From: a virus
DNA: 64,000 nt
IMG/VR virus record: IMGVR_UViG_3300035086_000100
Location: 1 to 64,000 of that record
Strand: one strand, 5' to 3'
This document shows, piece by piece, positions 23,517-30,422 of this stretch; position 1 is the first letter of the stretch; each line of letters starts with the position of its first letter. The notes beneath the pieces were generated by a model. That model had not been told where the DNA came from and made no database searches. It worked only from the letters and a program-made list of their open reading frames with translations. The position numbers were made by a program, and so were the translations under genes.

Positions 23517-24790
23517 CACGTGAACCTCTCGTGTTCCTTCGCCAGGAACCTTGCCCACGCCTTCTTGTCCTGCACCGACCAGTCGCCGCCCGCCGGCTTG
23601 GAGCCGATGAGGTGGATGGACCGGTCGGGCCGGTCGTTGTTGTCCCACAGTTCCGCCGAGTCGAACAGCCCGTTCTTCACTGCCTGCCGGAACGCCCCCG
23701 TCACCGACGCGTGGGTTTCGCGCAGGTAGGTAAGCGGCACGACGCGGCCGGTTTTCGCCGCCCGCTGGTCGGCCCTGCCCGCCGCCGTGGCCGTGTCGGC
23801 CGTCACGTACTGGCCGTGCACCCGGTAGCCGGCCGCCTTCGCCTCCGCTGCCTTCCCCGCGAGCTTCGGGTAACTGGAATCCCCGGTCCCGTCGAGAGTA
23901 AAGTCCCGTTTCCCGGCGACCGCGCGGGACATGATCTTCTTCGCCAGCGCCGACGATTCCTCGTGCACGAAAGCGGCAGCGCCCTTATCGCCTGCCGCGA
24001 CGCCCGTCTGGTATTCGGGAAGCTGCGCCTTGATCGCGTCCGGGTCGATGACCACGCCGCTTACCGGGCTCTGCTTCAGCATCGCCGACTTGCCCGACGC
24101 CGGGCCGCCGCCCATGAACGTCGCCACCGGGTCATGCGACGGCGAGGTCCCCGCCAGCGCCCTGCCGATGATTTTCTCGTGCAGCGCGGCACGCTCCGGG
24201 GTGAGCTGGCCGTCGCGGGTGTGCTGCTCAAGGCTGTCCGCGAACGTCCCGCCGCCCTTGGCGAACTTGCCGTGGAAGCCGCGCGGGTGCAGCGCCTCAT
24301 CCCAGGCCAGTCCGATCGCTGTCCCTTCGCCGGCCAGGTTCTTCGCCGCCGCCTGCCTCTTGTGCACCGCATCCCACGGACCCGACGCCGTTTTCGCTGT
24401 CCCCACCCATGCCGTGACCGGCCGTCCCAGGGCGATGCTCGCGAGTGACCGGCTGTGGCCATCTACGAGGCGCAGGAGGTTCGTGCCCGGACGCCTCACC
24501 GCGACTACCGGCTTCCGTGCCCCCGAGCGGAGCGACGAGACCATGGAGGCGATCTTCCGCTTGTCCGCTGCCGCGAGTTTCCAGTTCGGGTCGGAGCGGT
24601 CAAGCTGGCGGGTGGGCACCTGAACCGGGCCTTTCGTCCATGCCAGGTCATCGACCCAGGCCAGGGCACCGGGCGGGTAATCGCGGGCCAGTTGCAGCTT
24701 GACCTCTTCGGCCGTCGTCAGCTTCCGTGGCGTAGCGAGGGGCGCATGCGGATCCGAAACGGGTGATGCCGACGCTTGCGGAGCGGACAT
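23516..24790 (-). CDS. ParB-like nuclease / zeta toxin-like kinase fusion
   Basis: The 424-residue protein has a ParB/sulfiredoxin-like fold near residues 60-135 (VRRPGTNLLRLVDGHSRSLA), a phage-type linker EALHPRGFHGKFAKGGG, and a zeta-toxin P-loop kinase domain from ~215: Walker A FMGGGPASGKSAML, VVIDPDAIKAQLPEY, and the catalytic-loop region RDFTLDGTGDSSYPK. Zeta kinases phosphorylate UDP-N-acetyl sugars and block cell-wall synthesis. The HPR-GKF linker, shared with the gene at 20351, and the position in the head cluster suggest a virion-associated protein. No epsilon antitoxin homologue is evident next to it. Confidence 0.85.
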   Translation of the reverse strand: MSAPQASASPVSDPHAPLATPRKLTTAEEVKLQLARDYPPGALAWVDDLAWTKGPVQVPTRQLDRSDPNWKLAAADKRKIASMVSSLRSGARKPVVAVRRPGTNLLRLVDGHSRSLASIALGRPVTAWVGTAKTASGPWDAVHKRQAAAKNLAGEGTAIGLAWDEALHPRGFHGKFAKGGGTFADSLEQHTRDGQLTPERAALHEKIIGRALAGTSPSHDPVATFMGGGPASGKSAMLKQSPVSGVVIDPDAIKAQLPEYQTGVAAGDKGAAAFVHEESSALAKKIMSRAVAGKRDFTLDGTGDSSYPKLAGKAAEAKAAGYRVHGQYVTADTATAAGRADQRAAKTGRVVPLTYLRETHASVTGAFRQAVKNGLFDSAELWDNNDRPDRSIHLIGSKPAGGDWSVQDKKAWARFLAKEHERFT

Positions 24791-25368
24791 TGCCTGCTCA
24801 CCGGCCGTTCCCCGTTACCGTGGTTGACCGGCAAGAACGCACCGAGGGGAGAGCGGAGTTGGCCGACTACGCCGAGTCCATCTGGGTTGAGTCAACCAGG
24901 GGACCGGACGATGAGCCCGCGTGCCTGATCCGGTGGGGGATGCTGGAATATTACGCGCCGGTAGCCGACGTGCGGGAAACGGCGGTCGACCTGTTCACGT
25001 GCGCGGCGTACTCGGAACTGATGATGACACTGCTCGTGAAACTGGATCTCCCGCCGCACGTGGTGTCCCAGATGACCACGGAACTGCTCGATGACCGGGA
25101 GAAACGGTACTTCGGGGCACTGACCACGATCACGCTGATACCCGCAGGATCATCGAAGCGCAAGGAGCCCCTGGTGCTGCTGAAACGCGGGTCGATGAAA
25201 GGCTCGGTGAGCCCGGATGAGGCACGGGCAATGGCGCTGCGGTGGCTCGAAGCAGCGGAGGCCACCGAATCGGATCAGCTGGTGAGCGAGGCCCTGCGGG
25301 CGACCGGGTTTGATGACGCGGCGCAGGAGAAGGTTTTCGGCTACCTGCGGGAACTGCGGAAAGCGTAG
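24766..25368 (+). CDS. Hypothetical protein, divergent insert
   Basis: The 200-residue product starts at the ATG at 24766 and overlaps the 5' end of the divergent zeta-kinase gene. It has a beta-rich first half (SIWVESTRGPDDEPACLIRW) and helical second half (SPDEARAMALRWLEAAEATE). No family recognised. It is followed by a small plus-strand gene at 25375. Confidence 0.65.
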   Translation: MPTLAERTLPAHRPFPVTVVDRQERTEGRAELADYAESIWVESTRGPDDEPACLIRWGMLEYYAPVADVRETAVDLFTCAAYSELMMTLLVKLDLPPHVVSQMTTELLDDREKRYFGALTTITLIPAGSSKRKEPLVLLKRGSMKGSVSPDEARAMALRWLEAAEATESDQLVSEALRATGFDDAAQEKVFGYLRELRKA

Positions 25369-25374
25369 GGCGGC

Positions 25375-25593
25375 ATGGCGGACGACAGCACTCACTACCG
25401 GGTGTCACTGGGCTGCGGCTGCAGCTTCAATGAGCACCGGCCGGCGCGGGTAGTCGCGCCCGTCGACGGCGAGATGCGCGCTTGCGGCCATCCCGAGCAC
25501 TATCCGGCGCAGTTCCCTGCGACATACCGGCGGCTCACCGAGGCGGAGTTCTGGCAGCCTAGGGAAGTACCGGAGCGCCCCGAAACGGCCTGA
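25375..25593 (+). CDS. Small Cys/His-containing protein
   Basis: The 72-residue product has VSLGCGCSFNEHRPARVV and RACGHPEHYPAQFP, spaced Cys and His residues compatible with one zinc site. It follows the previous plus-strand gene by 6 bp and overlaps the convergent minor head gene by 35 bp. Confidence 0.65.
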   Translation: MADDSTHYRVSLGCGCSFNEHRPARVVAPVDGEMRACGHPEHYPAQFPATYRRLTEAEFWQPREVPERPETA

Positions 25594-26230
25594 CCGGAAT
25601 GCAGCGGCAGGAATTGTGAACTGTCCCCGGATACGACGGGTGGCCTTCGATGACCGGAGGATGGTCGGCCCGGAAGTTCCGCCCGCTGGCTCTTGAGCAC
25701 CCCGGCGAGCATCTCCGGTCCTTGACGGCCAGCCAACCGAGCAGATTCCCGTGTTCCGCTGCCATGCCGTCCACCCGGGACGCTGCCGTGACTCTCTGCT
25801 GGCAGGCCGTGACATGCATGGCGAGGTAACGGCGTTCTGTGCCGATCGCGTCCAGGACAGCGGCTCTCACCGGCTCGCGGCGGGACCGGGCATCAGTCAC
25901 GGCGGCCTGTACCCGCCTGCACGCGGCCAGGAAGAACGCAGCGCGGCGATGCAGGTTGGTCCTGACCGCCCACCGGGTAGCAGGTCCCGTGCCTTCCAGC
26001 ACGTCCTGAGGCCACGACATGACCAATTCCGCGCACGCCGCCAGGGCAAGGTAGCCGACCCCGGCCGCAGAGAGAAGCCTGCGGAGAGCGGACATGACCG
26101 CTACGGCGGTGAGCGCTGTCCCGAGCGCGGCGATGACCGCGGCGATCAGGACGGCATCGGACGGTGCCGCTGGGGGGTTCTGCTGCGGTTGCGCCGAAGG
26201 GTTAGCCGGTGCTAGCGCCGTGGCGGCCAC
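25559..26230 (-). CDS. MuF-type minor head protein
   Basis: The 223-residue protein has an N-terminal hydrophobic helix (AVLIAAVIAALGTALTAVAV), helical middle, and a C-terminal signature of SPP1 gp7/MuF-like proteins: WLAVKDRRCSPGCSRASGRN followed by HPSYPGTVHNSCRCIPVRP, where Cys/His residues bind metal. Such proteins are associated with the portal and enter with DNA. The start GTG at 26230 gives the hydrophobic N-terminus, shorter starts are possible. Confidence 0.78.
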   Translation of the reverse strand: MAATALAPANPSAQPQQNPPAAPSDAVLIAAVIAALGTALTAVAVMSALRRLLSAAGVGYLALAACAELVMSWPQDVLEGTGPATRWAVRTNLHRRAAFFLAACRRVQAAVTDARSRREPVRAAVLDAIGTERRYLAMHVTACQQRVTAASRVDGMAAEHGNLLGWLAVKDRRCSPGCSRASGRNFRADHPPVIEGHPSYPGTVHNSCRCIPVRPFRGAPVLP

Positions 26231-26262
26231 GTCGCACCGCCTGCCTGCCCTACGCTGCCCCG

Positions 26263-27438
26263 ATGGACCACCTGATACGTTCCGAGGGCGCTCCGGTCGA
26301 CCGGCTCACGCGCCTGTGCGACGCCATGATCGAGGCACTGAAAGCCTGCCCGGAGTACCGGGAAGGCGACAAGGTCATCATCATGGCCGACGACGGCGAG
26401 CGGGGCGGCAACATCCTGCACGGCTACGCCAAAGCCGAGGACGCGCTGACTGACGTGCTGCTCCACACGAAAGCGATCTTCGAGGCGCACGGCCGGAAAC
26501 TCACGCTCAGGCCGACCCGGGCCAGCTTACGGCTTGGTCCCGTACGCGGCCGGGACATGCCCGTTGCCGCCCGGCACGCCGTCCCGCAGGATCTGGGCGA
26601 ACTGGTCCCGCAGCGCCTTCACCGACTCCCTCACCGCCCGCGACACGTCAGCGTCGCTCACGGTGTTGCCCGCGAACTTCGACGTTGCGCCGAGGTCAGG
26701 CTGTCCCAGCAGCGGGGACCGGCACGCAATCAGCAGTATCCACACGATCACGTCCTGCCCGGTCTGGGCCTGAACCGCTCCCATCGACACCGAGTAGCCG
26801 AACTCCTCAGCGGGGGCGCATTCCCGGATCGCCTCAGACGCTGCTGTCCTGATGCGCTCCGCGATGTCGTACGGCTCTGCCACCCGCTACCCCTTGGTTC
26901 CGAAGTTCGGCACGCTGAACGGCTGCGCCATGTCCTCGGGAAGCGGGGCCGCGTTCGACTCCTTCAGCGCCTTCTGCGCGATCTTGTGCGCCGCATCGAC
27001 CCCGCCCGCCAGCGAGCCGAGCTGGGCGGCTGCCTGCGGCGGCATTCCCGGTGCCGCTGCCGGGGCCTGTGCCGCCCGGTCCTTCGCCGCCTGCTGGATG
27101 ATCTGCTCCACCGCGGAAACGTCGAGGTTCAGGAACGTGGCCAATCTAGTGGTGATGATGTCCAGGATCCCTGCGGGCACCTGAAGTGCGGGGGCTACGG
27201 ACATTGCCTGGAACAGGCCCACGAGTGCGGTGTCGCTCTCGTCGGTGAGCGCGCCGAATTTGAACGTGGGATAGGCGGCGTCGGGGCCGAAATTCAATGT
27301 CACCAGAGGAGCGAGTACGTCGTGCGTGATGGCGGCTTCCATCTCGGCGGTGACGGCCTGGCGGGACTTGAGGAAGAACGCGGACTGGTCCTGGGACAGG
27401 GCGAGGGAGCCGCGGCCGAGGCTAGCCAGGGACGCTAG
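26263..27438 (+). CDS. Hypothetical protein; coding-like first ~88 codons, then antisense read-through
   Basis: From the ATG at 26263 to about 26525 the frame looks natural (MDHLIRSEGAPVDRLTRLCD, DKVIIMADDGERGGNILHGY, DALTDVLLHTKAIFEAHG). After 26527 it continues without a stop, antisense to two minus-strand head genes, with His/Arg-rich shadow composition, until 27438. The most likely situation is a single-gene insert that lost its stop codon or is truncated; only the first part deserves trust. Confidence 0.45.
   Translation: MDHLIRSEGAPVDRLTRLCDAMIEALKACPEYREGDKVIIMADDGERGGNILHGYAKAEDALTDVLLHTKAIFEAHGRKLTLRPTRASLRLGPVRGRDMPVAARHAVPQDLGELVPQRLHRLPHRPRHVSVAHGVARELRRCAEVRLSQQRGPARNQQYPHDHVLPGLGLNRSHRHRVAELLSGGAFPDRLRRCCPDALRDVVRLCHPLPLGSEVRHAERLRHVLGKRGRVRLLQRLLRDLVRRIDPARQRAELGGCLRRHSRCRCRGLCRPVLRRLLDDLLHRGNVEVQERGQSSGDDVQDPCGHLKCGGYGHCLEQAHECGVALVGERAEFERGIGGVGAEIQCHQRSEYVVRDGGFHLGGDGLAGLEEERGLVLGQGEGAAAEASQGR
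26527..26883 (-). CDS. Hypothetical protein downstream of the portal
   Basis: The 118-residue protein (MAEPYDIAERIRTAASEAIR) starts 3 bp after the portal stop, so it is coupled to portal translation. It has an N-terminal helix, a hydrophobic segment (VIVWILLIACRSPLLG) and a C-terminal helix (RAVRESVKALRDQFAQIL). Portal-adjacent genes of this size often encode minor head components. Confidence 0.65.
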   Translation of the reverse strand: MAEPYDIAERIRTAASEAIRECAPAEEFGYSVSMGAVQAQTGQDVIVWILLIACRSPLLGQPDLGATSKFAGNTVSDADVSRAVRESVKALRDQFAQILRDGVPGGNGHVPAAYGTKP

Positions 27439-28407
27439 GCCCGTGAAGCCCGCGAGGACTGAGGAGACCTGCCATGTTTCGAGGAAGGACAGGGCCTCGC
27501 TGAACTGCCCGGCACCCTTGCCCGCCGACTCCAAGATCTCGAACTGCTTAGCACCCTGGGGCGGGCGCTCGAATCCGACCACGCCCGATGCGCGCATGGA
27601 CGCGATGTCGTCCGCGTGCGCGTTGGCCTCTCTCGCCGACTGGCCGTAGACCAGGACTTTCGGTAGGCTCTGCTGTTCAATGTACTGATACCAGAGGAAA
27701 ATGAGCTTTAGCTTGGTTTGGTAGCACCAGTAACAAATGTCCAGTTCCGATGTGCCGGTGAGCGGCTGGCGGTGCTTCCCGTTGACGTAGACAAACGAGC
27801 GGATAGCGGGAATATCGACGTAACCGGGCGTAGATCCCTGCGCCCGCGTCCGGGATTCGCCGCCGACGAGCCACTGCCGCTGCCTGAACCCGTCGAACGC
27901 GCCGGTCCGGGCGTCCCGCCTGAGTTCGCAGGTCGACACCGGCCGCCACGCCAGTTTCTCGTAAATGATCTTGCCGTCCGAGTCGCGCTGAGCGAAAACC
28001 TTCTCGTGGAAGCTCTGGCGGTACGTCTGCGCGCTCGTGACCTGGCCGATCACGTCCTGCAGCGGCGTCTTCATCCCGCCGGCGGTGTGCGGCTCCATCA
28101 GCACGGAGCGGCAGAATTCAGCCTCGCCCTTGTCGCCCTTGGTCTTCTCGATCGCGCGGCTTGCCTGGCGGATCGGCAGGGTCAGGACGGCTTCGAGGGC
28201 AGCGGCCTGGCCGTCGCGGGTGAGCATGACCCCGACATCTCGGGCATCCCACGTGCCGTAGTCGAATACCTCGCCTTTGCCGTAAAAGGCATACATACGG
28301 TCAGAGCTATCGAAACTGGTTCCGAGTTCCCCGCGCATGAGCTGGCTGCGGGTAGACGGCTTCAGGTCCGGGAACGCGACGATCTTCGCGTTCTGGGAAC
28401 CGGCCAC
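26887..28407 (-). CDS. Portal protein (DUF935/Mu gp29-like)
   Basis: The 506-residue protein has the portal pattern of this group: N-terminal MRGELGTSFDSSDRMYAFY, VLTLPIRQASRAIEKTKGDK, crown and stem segments (DICYWCYQTKLKLIFLWYQY, SFLETWQVSSVLAGFTGL) and a Pro/Ala-rich C-terminus. It forms the dodecameric DNA channel at one capsid vertex. It lies downstream of the terminase but separated from it by a 2-kb block of small inserted genes. Confidence 0.87.
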   Translation of the reverse strand: MAGSQNAKIVAFPDLKPSTRSQLMRGELGTSFDSSDRMYAFYGKGEVFDYGTWDARDVGVMLTRDGQAAALEAVLTLPIRQASRAIEKTKGDKGEAEFCRSVLMEPHTAGGMKTPLQDVIGQVTSAQTYRQSFHEKVFAQRDSDGKIIYEKLAWRPVSTCELRRDARTGAFDGFRQRQWLVGGESRTRAQGSTPGYVDIPAIRSFVYVNGKHRQPLTGTSELDICYWCYQTKLKLIFLWYQYIEQQSLPKVLVYGQSAREANAHADDIASMRASGVVGFERPPQGAKQFEILESAGKGAGQFSEALSFLETWQVSSVLAGFTGLASLASLGRGSLALSQDQSAFFLKSRQAVTAEMEAAITHDVLAPLVTLNFGPDAAYPTFKFGALTDESDTALVGLFQAMSVAPALQVPAGILDIITTRLATFLNLDVSAVEQIIQQAAKDRAAQAPAAAPGMPPQAAAQLGSLAGGVDAAHKIAQKALKESNAAPLPEDMAQPFSVPNFGTKG

Positions 28408-28437
28408 GGGAGGACTCCTCCCGGCTACGCTCTGCCC

Positions 28438-28722
28438 ATGTCCGAGGGAACCTCAGCGGCGCGGCTGCGCGAAATCCTGTCCCGCCACGGCGAGGCACGG
28501 GCGATGCTCGTGTCCGACGCGATGTACCACGCCCAGATCCGCTACACGTGCGACCTGCTCGACGTTGTCGACGAAGTAGCGGACCCGGAGACGGCCAAGC
28601 GGATCACGGATGCGATCGGGGACCGGCTGGCAGGCCCGGAAGCGAGCGACGCCATCAAGCGGGCCGTGGAGGCGGCTGCGGAGATCGGGGCGCTGAGCCG
28701 GTCATGCCGCCCGCCCCGCTAG
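28438..28722 (+). CDS. Hypothetical helical protein, single-gene insert
   Basis: The ATG at 28438 starts a 94-residue, charged, helical protein (SAARLREILSRHGEARAMLV; CDLLDVVDEVADPETAKRIT). It begins 31 bp from the divergent portal gene and ends 2 bp before the convergent gene at 28724. An upstream extension of the same frame is antisense to the portal gene and rejected. Confidence 0.6.
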   Translation: MSEGTSAARLREILSRHGEARAMLVSDAMYHAQIRYTCDLLDVVDEVADPETAKRITDAIGDRLAGPEASDAIKRAVEAAAEIGALSRSCRPPR

Positions 28723-28723
28723 C

Positions 28724-28954
28724 TCAGTTGCTCACCGCTCTGTGCAATCCGGGGGTGCCCCGGACAATCGCGGCCGGGCTCGCCGTATCCGCCGATCCGG
28801 GCGCAGCAGGCACGATGCCGCCCGCTGCCAGGAGCTGGACCGTGAACGGGGATGCCGGGTCAAGGGGAAGGCTGGTTCCCGCTTTCGCGATCCACGACGC
28901 GACCGCCGACCAGACCTGCAGGTCACGCTGGGCGGTGTAGAGGACGGTGGCCAC
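28724..28954 (-). CDS. Hypothetical small protein downstream of the antitoxin-like gene
   Basis: The frame opens at 29053 but overlaps the antitoxin gene there; the GTG at 28954 gives a 76-residue product of natural composition (VATVLYTAQRDLQVWSAVAS, then PFTVQLLAAGGIVPAAPG). It does not resemble RelE/YoeB, Doc or PIN toxins, so the antitoxin-like gene upstream lacks an obvious partner. Confidence 0.5.
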   Translation of the reverse strand: MATVLYTAQRDLQVWSAVASWIAKAGTSLPLDPASPFTVQLLAAGGIVPAAPGSADTASPAAIVRGTPGLHRAVSN

Positions 28955-28973
28955 GGAGGGATCACCGCCCGCG

Positions 28974-29201
28974 TCAGTGAACGTCTGCCGCCTTGCATTC
29001 GCCGAGCAGCCTGAGAGCTTCGTCGCGCCCGCCGACCCGGAGGATGGCGTCATAGAAGTCGGGGTCGATCACAGCGGCGTGTATCCGGCCGCGCTGGGTG
29101 ATGGCCGTCATCTGGTAACGCATGCGGACGCGGGTGATCAGCTCGGCCAGTTCAGCGCGGGCTTCGGTGATGCTGACTGCCGCCGGCGGGTCGTTGCTCA
29201 T
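28974..29201 (-). CDS. Phd/YefM-family antitoxin
   Basis: The 75-residue protein has the family N-terminus VSITEARAELAELITRVRM, followed by TAITQRGRIHAAVIDPDFYD, the DNA-binding and dimerisation part. Phd/YefM proteins neutralise a cognate toxin with the C-terminus and repress their operon with the N-terminus. Three GTAC-N5-GTAC repeats lie just upstream at 29212-29282; YefM operators are known to contain TGTACA cores. No toxin gene is recognisable nearby. Confidence 0.85.
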   Translation of the reverse strand: MSNDPPAAVSITEARAELAELITRVRMRYQMTAITQRGRIHAAVIDPDFYDAILRVGGRDEALRLLGECKAADVH

Positions 29202-29211
29202 GCCCTGAACT

Positions 29212-29282
29212 GTACCGGCCGTACCGAGATAACGTCAAGTACGGTCTGTACAAGTAGGCGTTCCGCGTGGTACGTTTAGTAC
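29212..29282. promoter_or_regulatory. Three GTAC-N5-GTAC operator repeats in a divergent promoter region
   Basis: GTAC pairs with identical 9-bp period occur at 29212/29221, 29239/29248 and 29270/29279. They fill the gap between the antitoxin-like gene (minus) and the gene at 29283 (plus), so one protein could control both directions. The last pair directly touches the ATG at 29283. Confidence 0.75.
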
Positions 29283-29573
29283 ATGAGATCAAACGAGGGC
29301 ATCGCCAGGATGACGCGCAAGGCAGAGGATCACGACACGCACGCCCTGTGCGACGCGCTGCTGATGCTCGGCCTGAAACTGGGCGAGAGCGGGCTAGATG
29401 AGGCCGAGCGCATGACGCGGGCCGTCCTGATCGACGTGCTGTGCAAGCGTCACCCCGAGGCCGACGCCGCGTTCGATGCCTGGGCAACCGACTTCGAGGC
29501 CTACATGAAGGCCACCGCAGAAGAGGCCATCACCAGCGCCGCGCTTGCGGCGGTCGGTGCCGGTCGGCGCTAA
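29283..29573 (+). CDS. Hypothetical helical protein, divergent from the antitoxin gene
   Basis: The 96-residue product (alternative start ATG at 29310 giving MTRKAEDHDTHALCDAL) is helical and acidic (MLGLKLGESGLDEAERMTRA; AFDAWATDFEAYMKATAEEA). It shares the GTAC operator region with the antitoxin-like gene, which suggests co-regulation. Not recognised as a toxin. Confidence 0.6.
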   Translation: MRSNEGIARMTRKAEDHDTHALCDALLMLGLKLGESGLDEAERMTRAVLIDVLCKRHPEADAAFDAWATDFEAYMKATAEEAITSAALAAVGAGRR

Positions 29574-29665
29574 CTGGACCAGCCTTCCGCACGGTCTGTA
29601 CGGACGTAGGGCGCGAAGCTAGCGGCAGGCACGCAAGGATTCAGGATCGGCAGCGAGGAGGAGTG

Positions 29666-29827
29666 ATGTACGAACTCAAGCTAGCCAGCGGCGCCGTGGT
29701 CACATGGAACGGCGCAAGCGAGACCGACGCCGCCAAGCGCTATGCCGACTGCCACCGTGACGCCACGGTGATAGCCACCCGCCCGATCAGGCACGGCCTG
29801 TTCATAGGGGCACCGACTGCCGGCTAG
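29666..29827 (+). CDS. 53-residue hypothetical protein
   Basis: GAGGAGG precedes the ATG at 29666. The product (MYELKLASGAVVTWNGASET) has two predicted strands and a helix (DAAKRYADCHRD), then beta (TVIATRPIRH). It opens a run of four small plus-strand genes reaching 30419. Confidence 0.65.
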   Translation: MYELKLASGAVVTWNGASETDAAKRYADCHRDATVIATRPIRHGLFIGAPTAG

Positions 29828-29850
29828 GCAGCCAACCCGAGGGAGTAGCC

Positions 29851-29964
29851 ATGAGCAGTCCCTGCCCCGAATGCGGGTGCTCGCCCGAACAGCCGTGGTA
29901 CTGCGGGTGTTCCAACGAGGACTGCCCGTGCAGCGGCAGCGATGACGACGATGACGGAGAGTGA
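29851..29964 (+). CDS. 37-residue Cys-rich peptide
   Basis: GGGAG stands 7 bases before the ATG at 29851. The peptide has eight Cys in CPECGCSPEQ, WYCGCSNEDCPCSG and ends in an acidic Asp tract; it probably folds around one or two zinc ions. The next gene starts 1 bp after its stop. Confidence 0.65.
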   Translation: MSSPCPECGCSPEQPWYCGCSNEDCPCSGSDDDDDGE

Positions 29965-29965
29965 G

Positions 29966-30157
29966 ATGCCGGGACTTCCCGCTAACTACGACACCGACCT
30001 GTCCCGCGAACCAGAGCCGCCCCGGTGCTACTGCGCCGGTACCGGGTGGATCGCATGGCCAGACGGTGACATCGAGCCGCACCCGTTCAACCCGTCCGGC
30101 GATGATCCGGCGCTGCGCGAGTCGTGCCGCGCCCTCTGCGATCCGAAGGGGGTGTAA
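29966..30157 (+). CDS. Small hypothetical protein with CYC motif
   Basis: The ATG at 29966 follows GGAGAG and the previous stop; an ATG at 29951 is an alternative that would overlap the Cys-rich peptide gene. The 63-residue product contains PPRCYCAGTGWIAWPDGDIE and CRALCDP, a pattern of phage small zinc proteins. Confidence 0.6.
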   Translation: MPGLPANYDTDLSREPEPPRCYCAGTGWIAWPDGDIEPHPFNPSGDDPALRESCRALCDPKGV

Positions 30158-30161
30158 GACG

Positions 30162-30419
30162 ATGACCGAGGACACGGGCCGGCTAGCGCAGCCGCAGCAG
30201 CGATCGGTGAACGTGCAGGCATTCGGCGACACCATGGCCGAAATCGAGATGGCGGCGCTGGACAAGGCACGGGAGTACTTCGGCGAGGGCTGGCGCATGC
30301 GGATCGAGCCGAGCTACCGGGCGCACACGGTAGGCGAGCATGACCCGAACCGCGTCGCGGCGGCAGGCAAGGCGTATCAGGCCCACGTGATCGTCAGCCT
30401 CGTCGAGCCTGAAGCGTAA
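30162..30419 (+). CDS. Hypothetical protein, last gene of the terminase-portal insert
   Basis: The 85-residue product (MTEDTGRLAQPQQRSVNVQA) has an amphipathic helix (DTMAEIEMAALDKAREYFGE) and a C-terminal strand (AHVIVSLVEPEA). Its sequence resembles a small dodecin-like alpha/beta unit only loosely. It ends 3 bp before the convergent terminase stop. Confidence 0.6.
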   Translation: MTEDTGRLAQPQQRSVNVQAFGDTMAEIEMAALDKAREYFGEGWRMRIEPSYRAHTVGEHDPNRVAAAGKAYQAHVIVSLVEPEA

Positions 30420-30422
30420 TCG

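Noticed and set aside
28724-29053. Call as toxin partner of the Phd/YefM antitoxin
   Set aside because: No RelE/YoeB, Doc or PIN-like residues are visible, and the best start lies after the antitoxin gene end.
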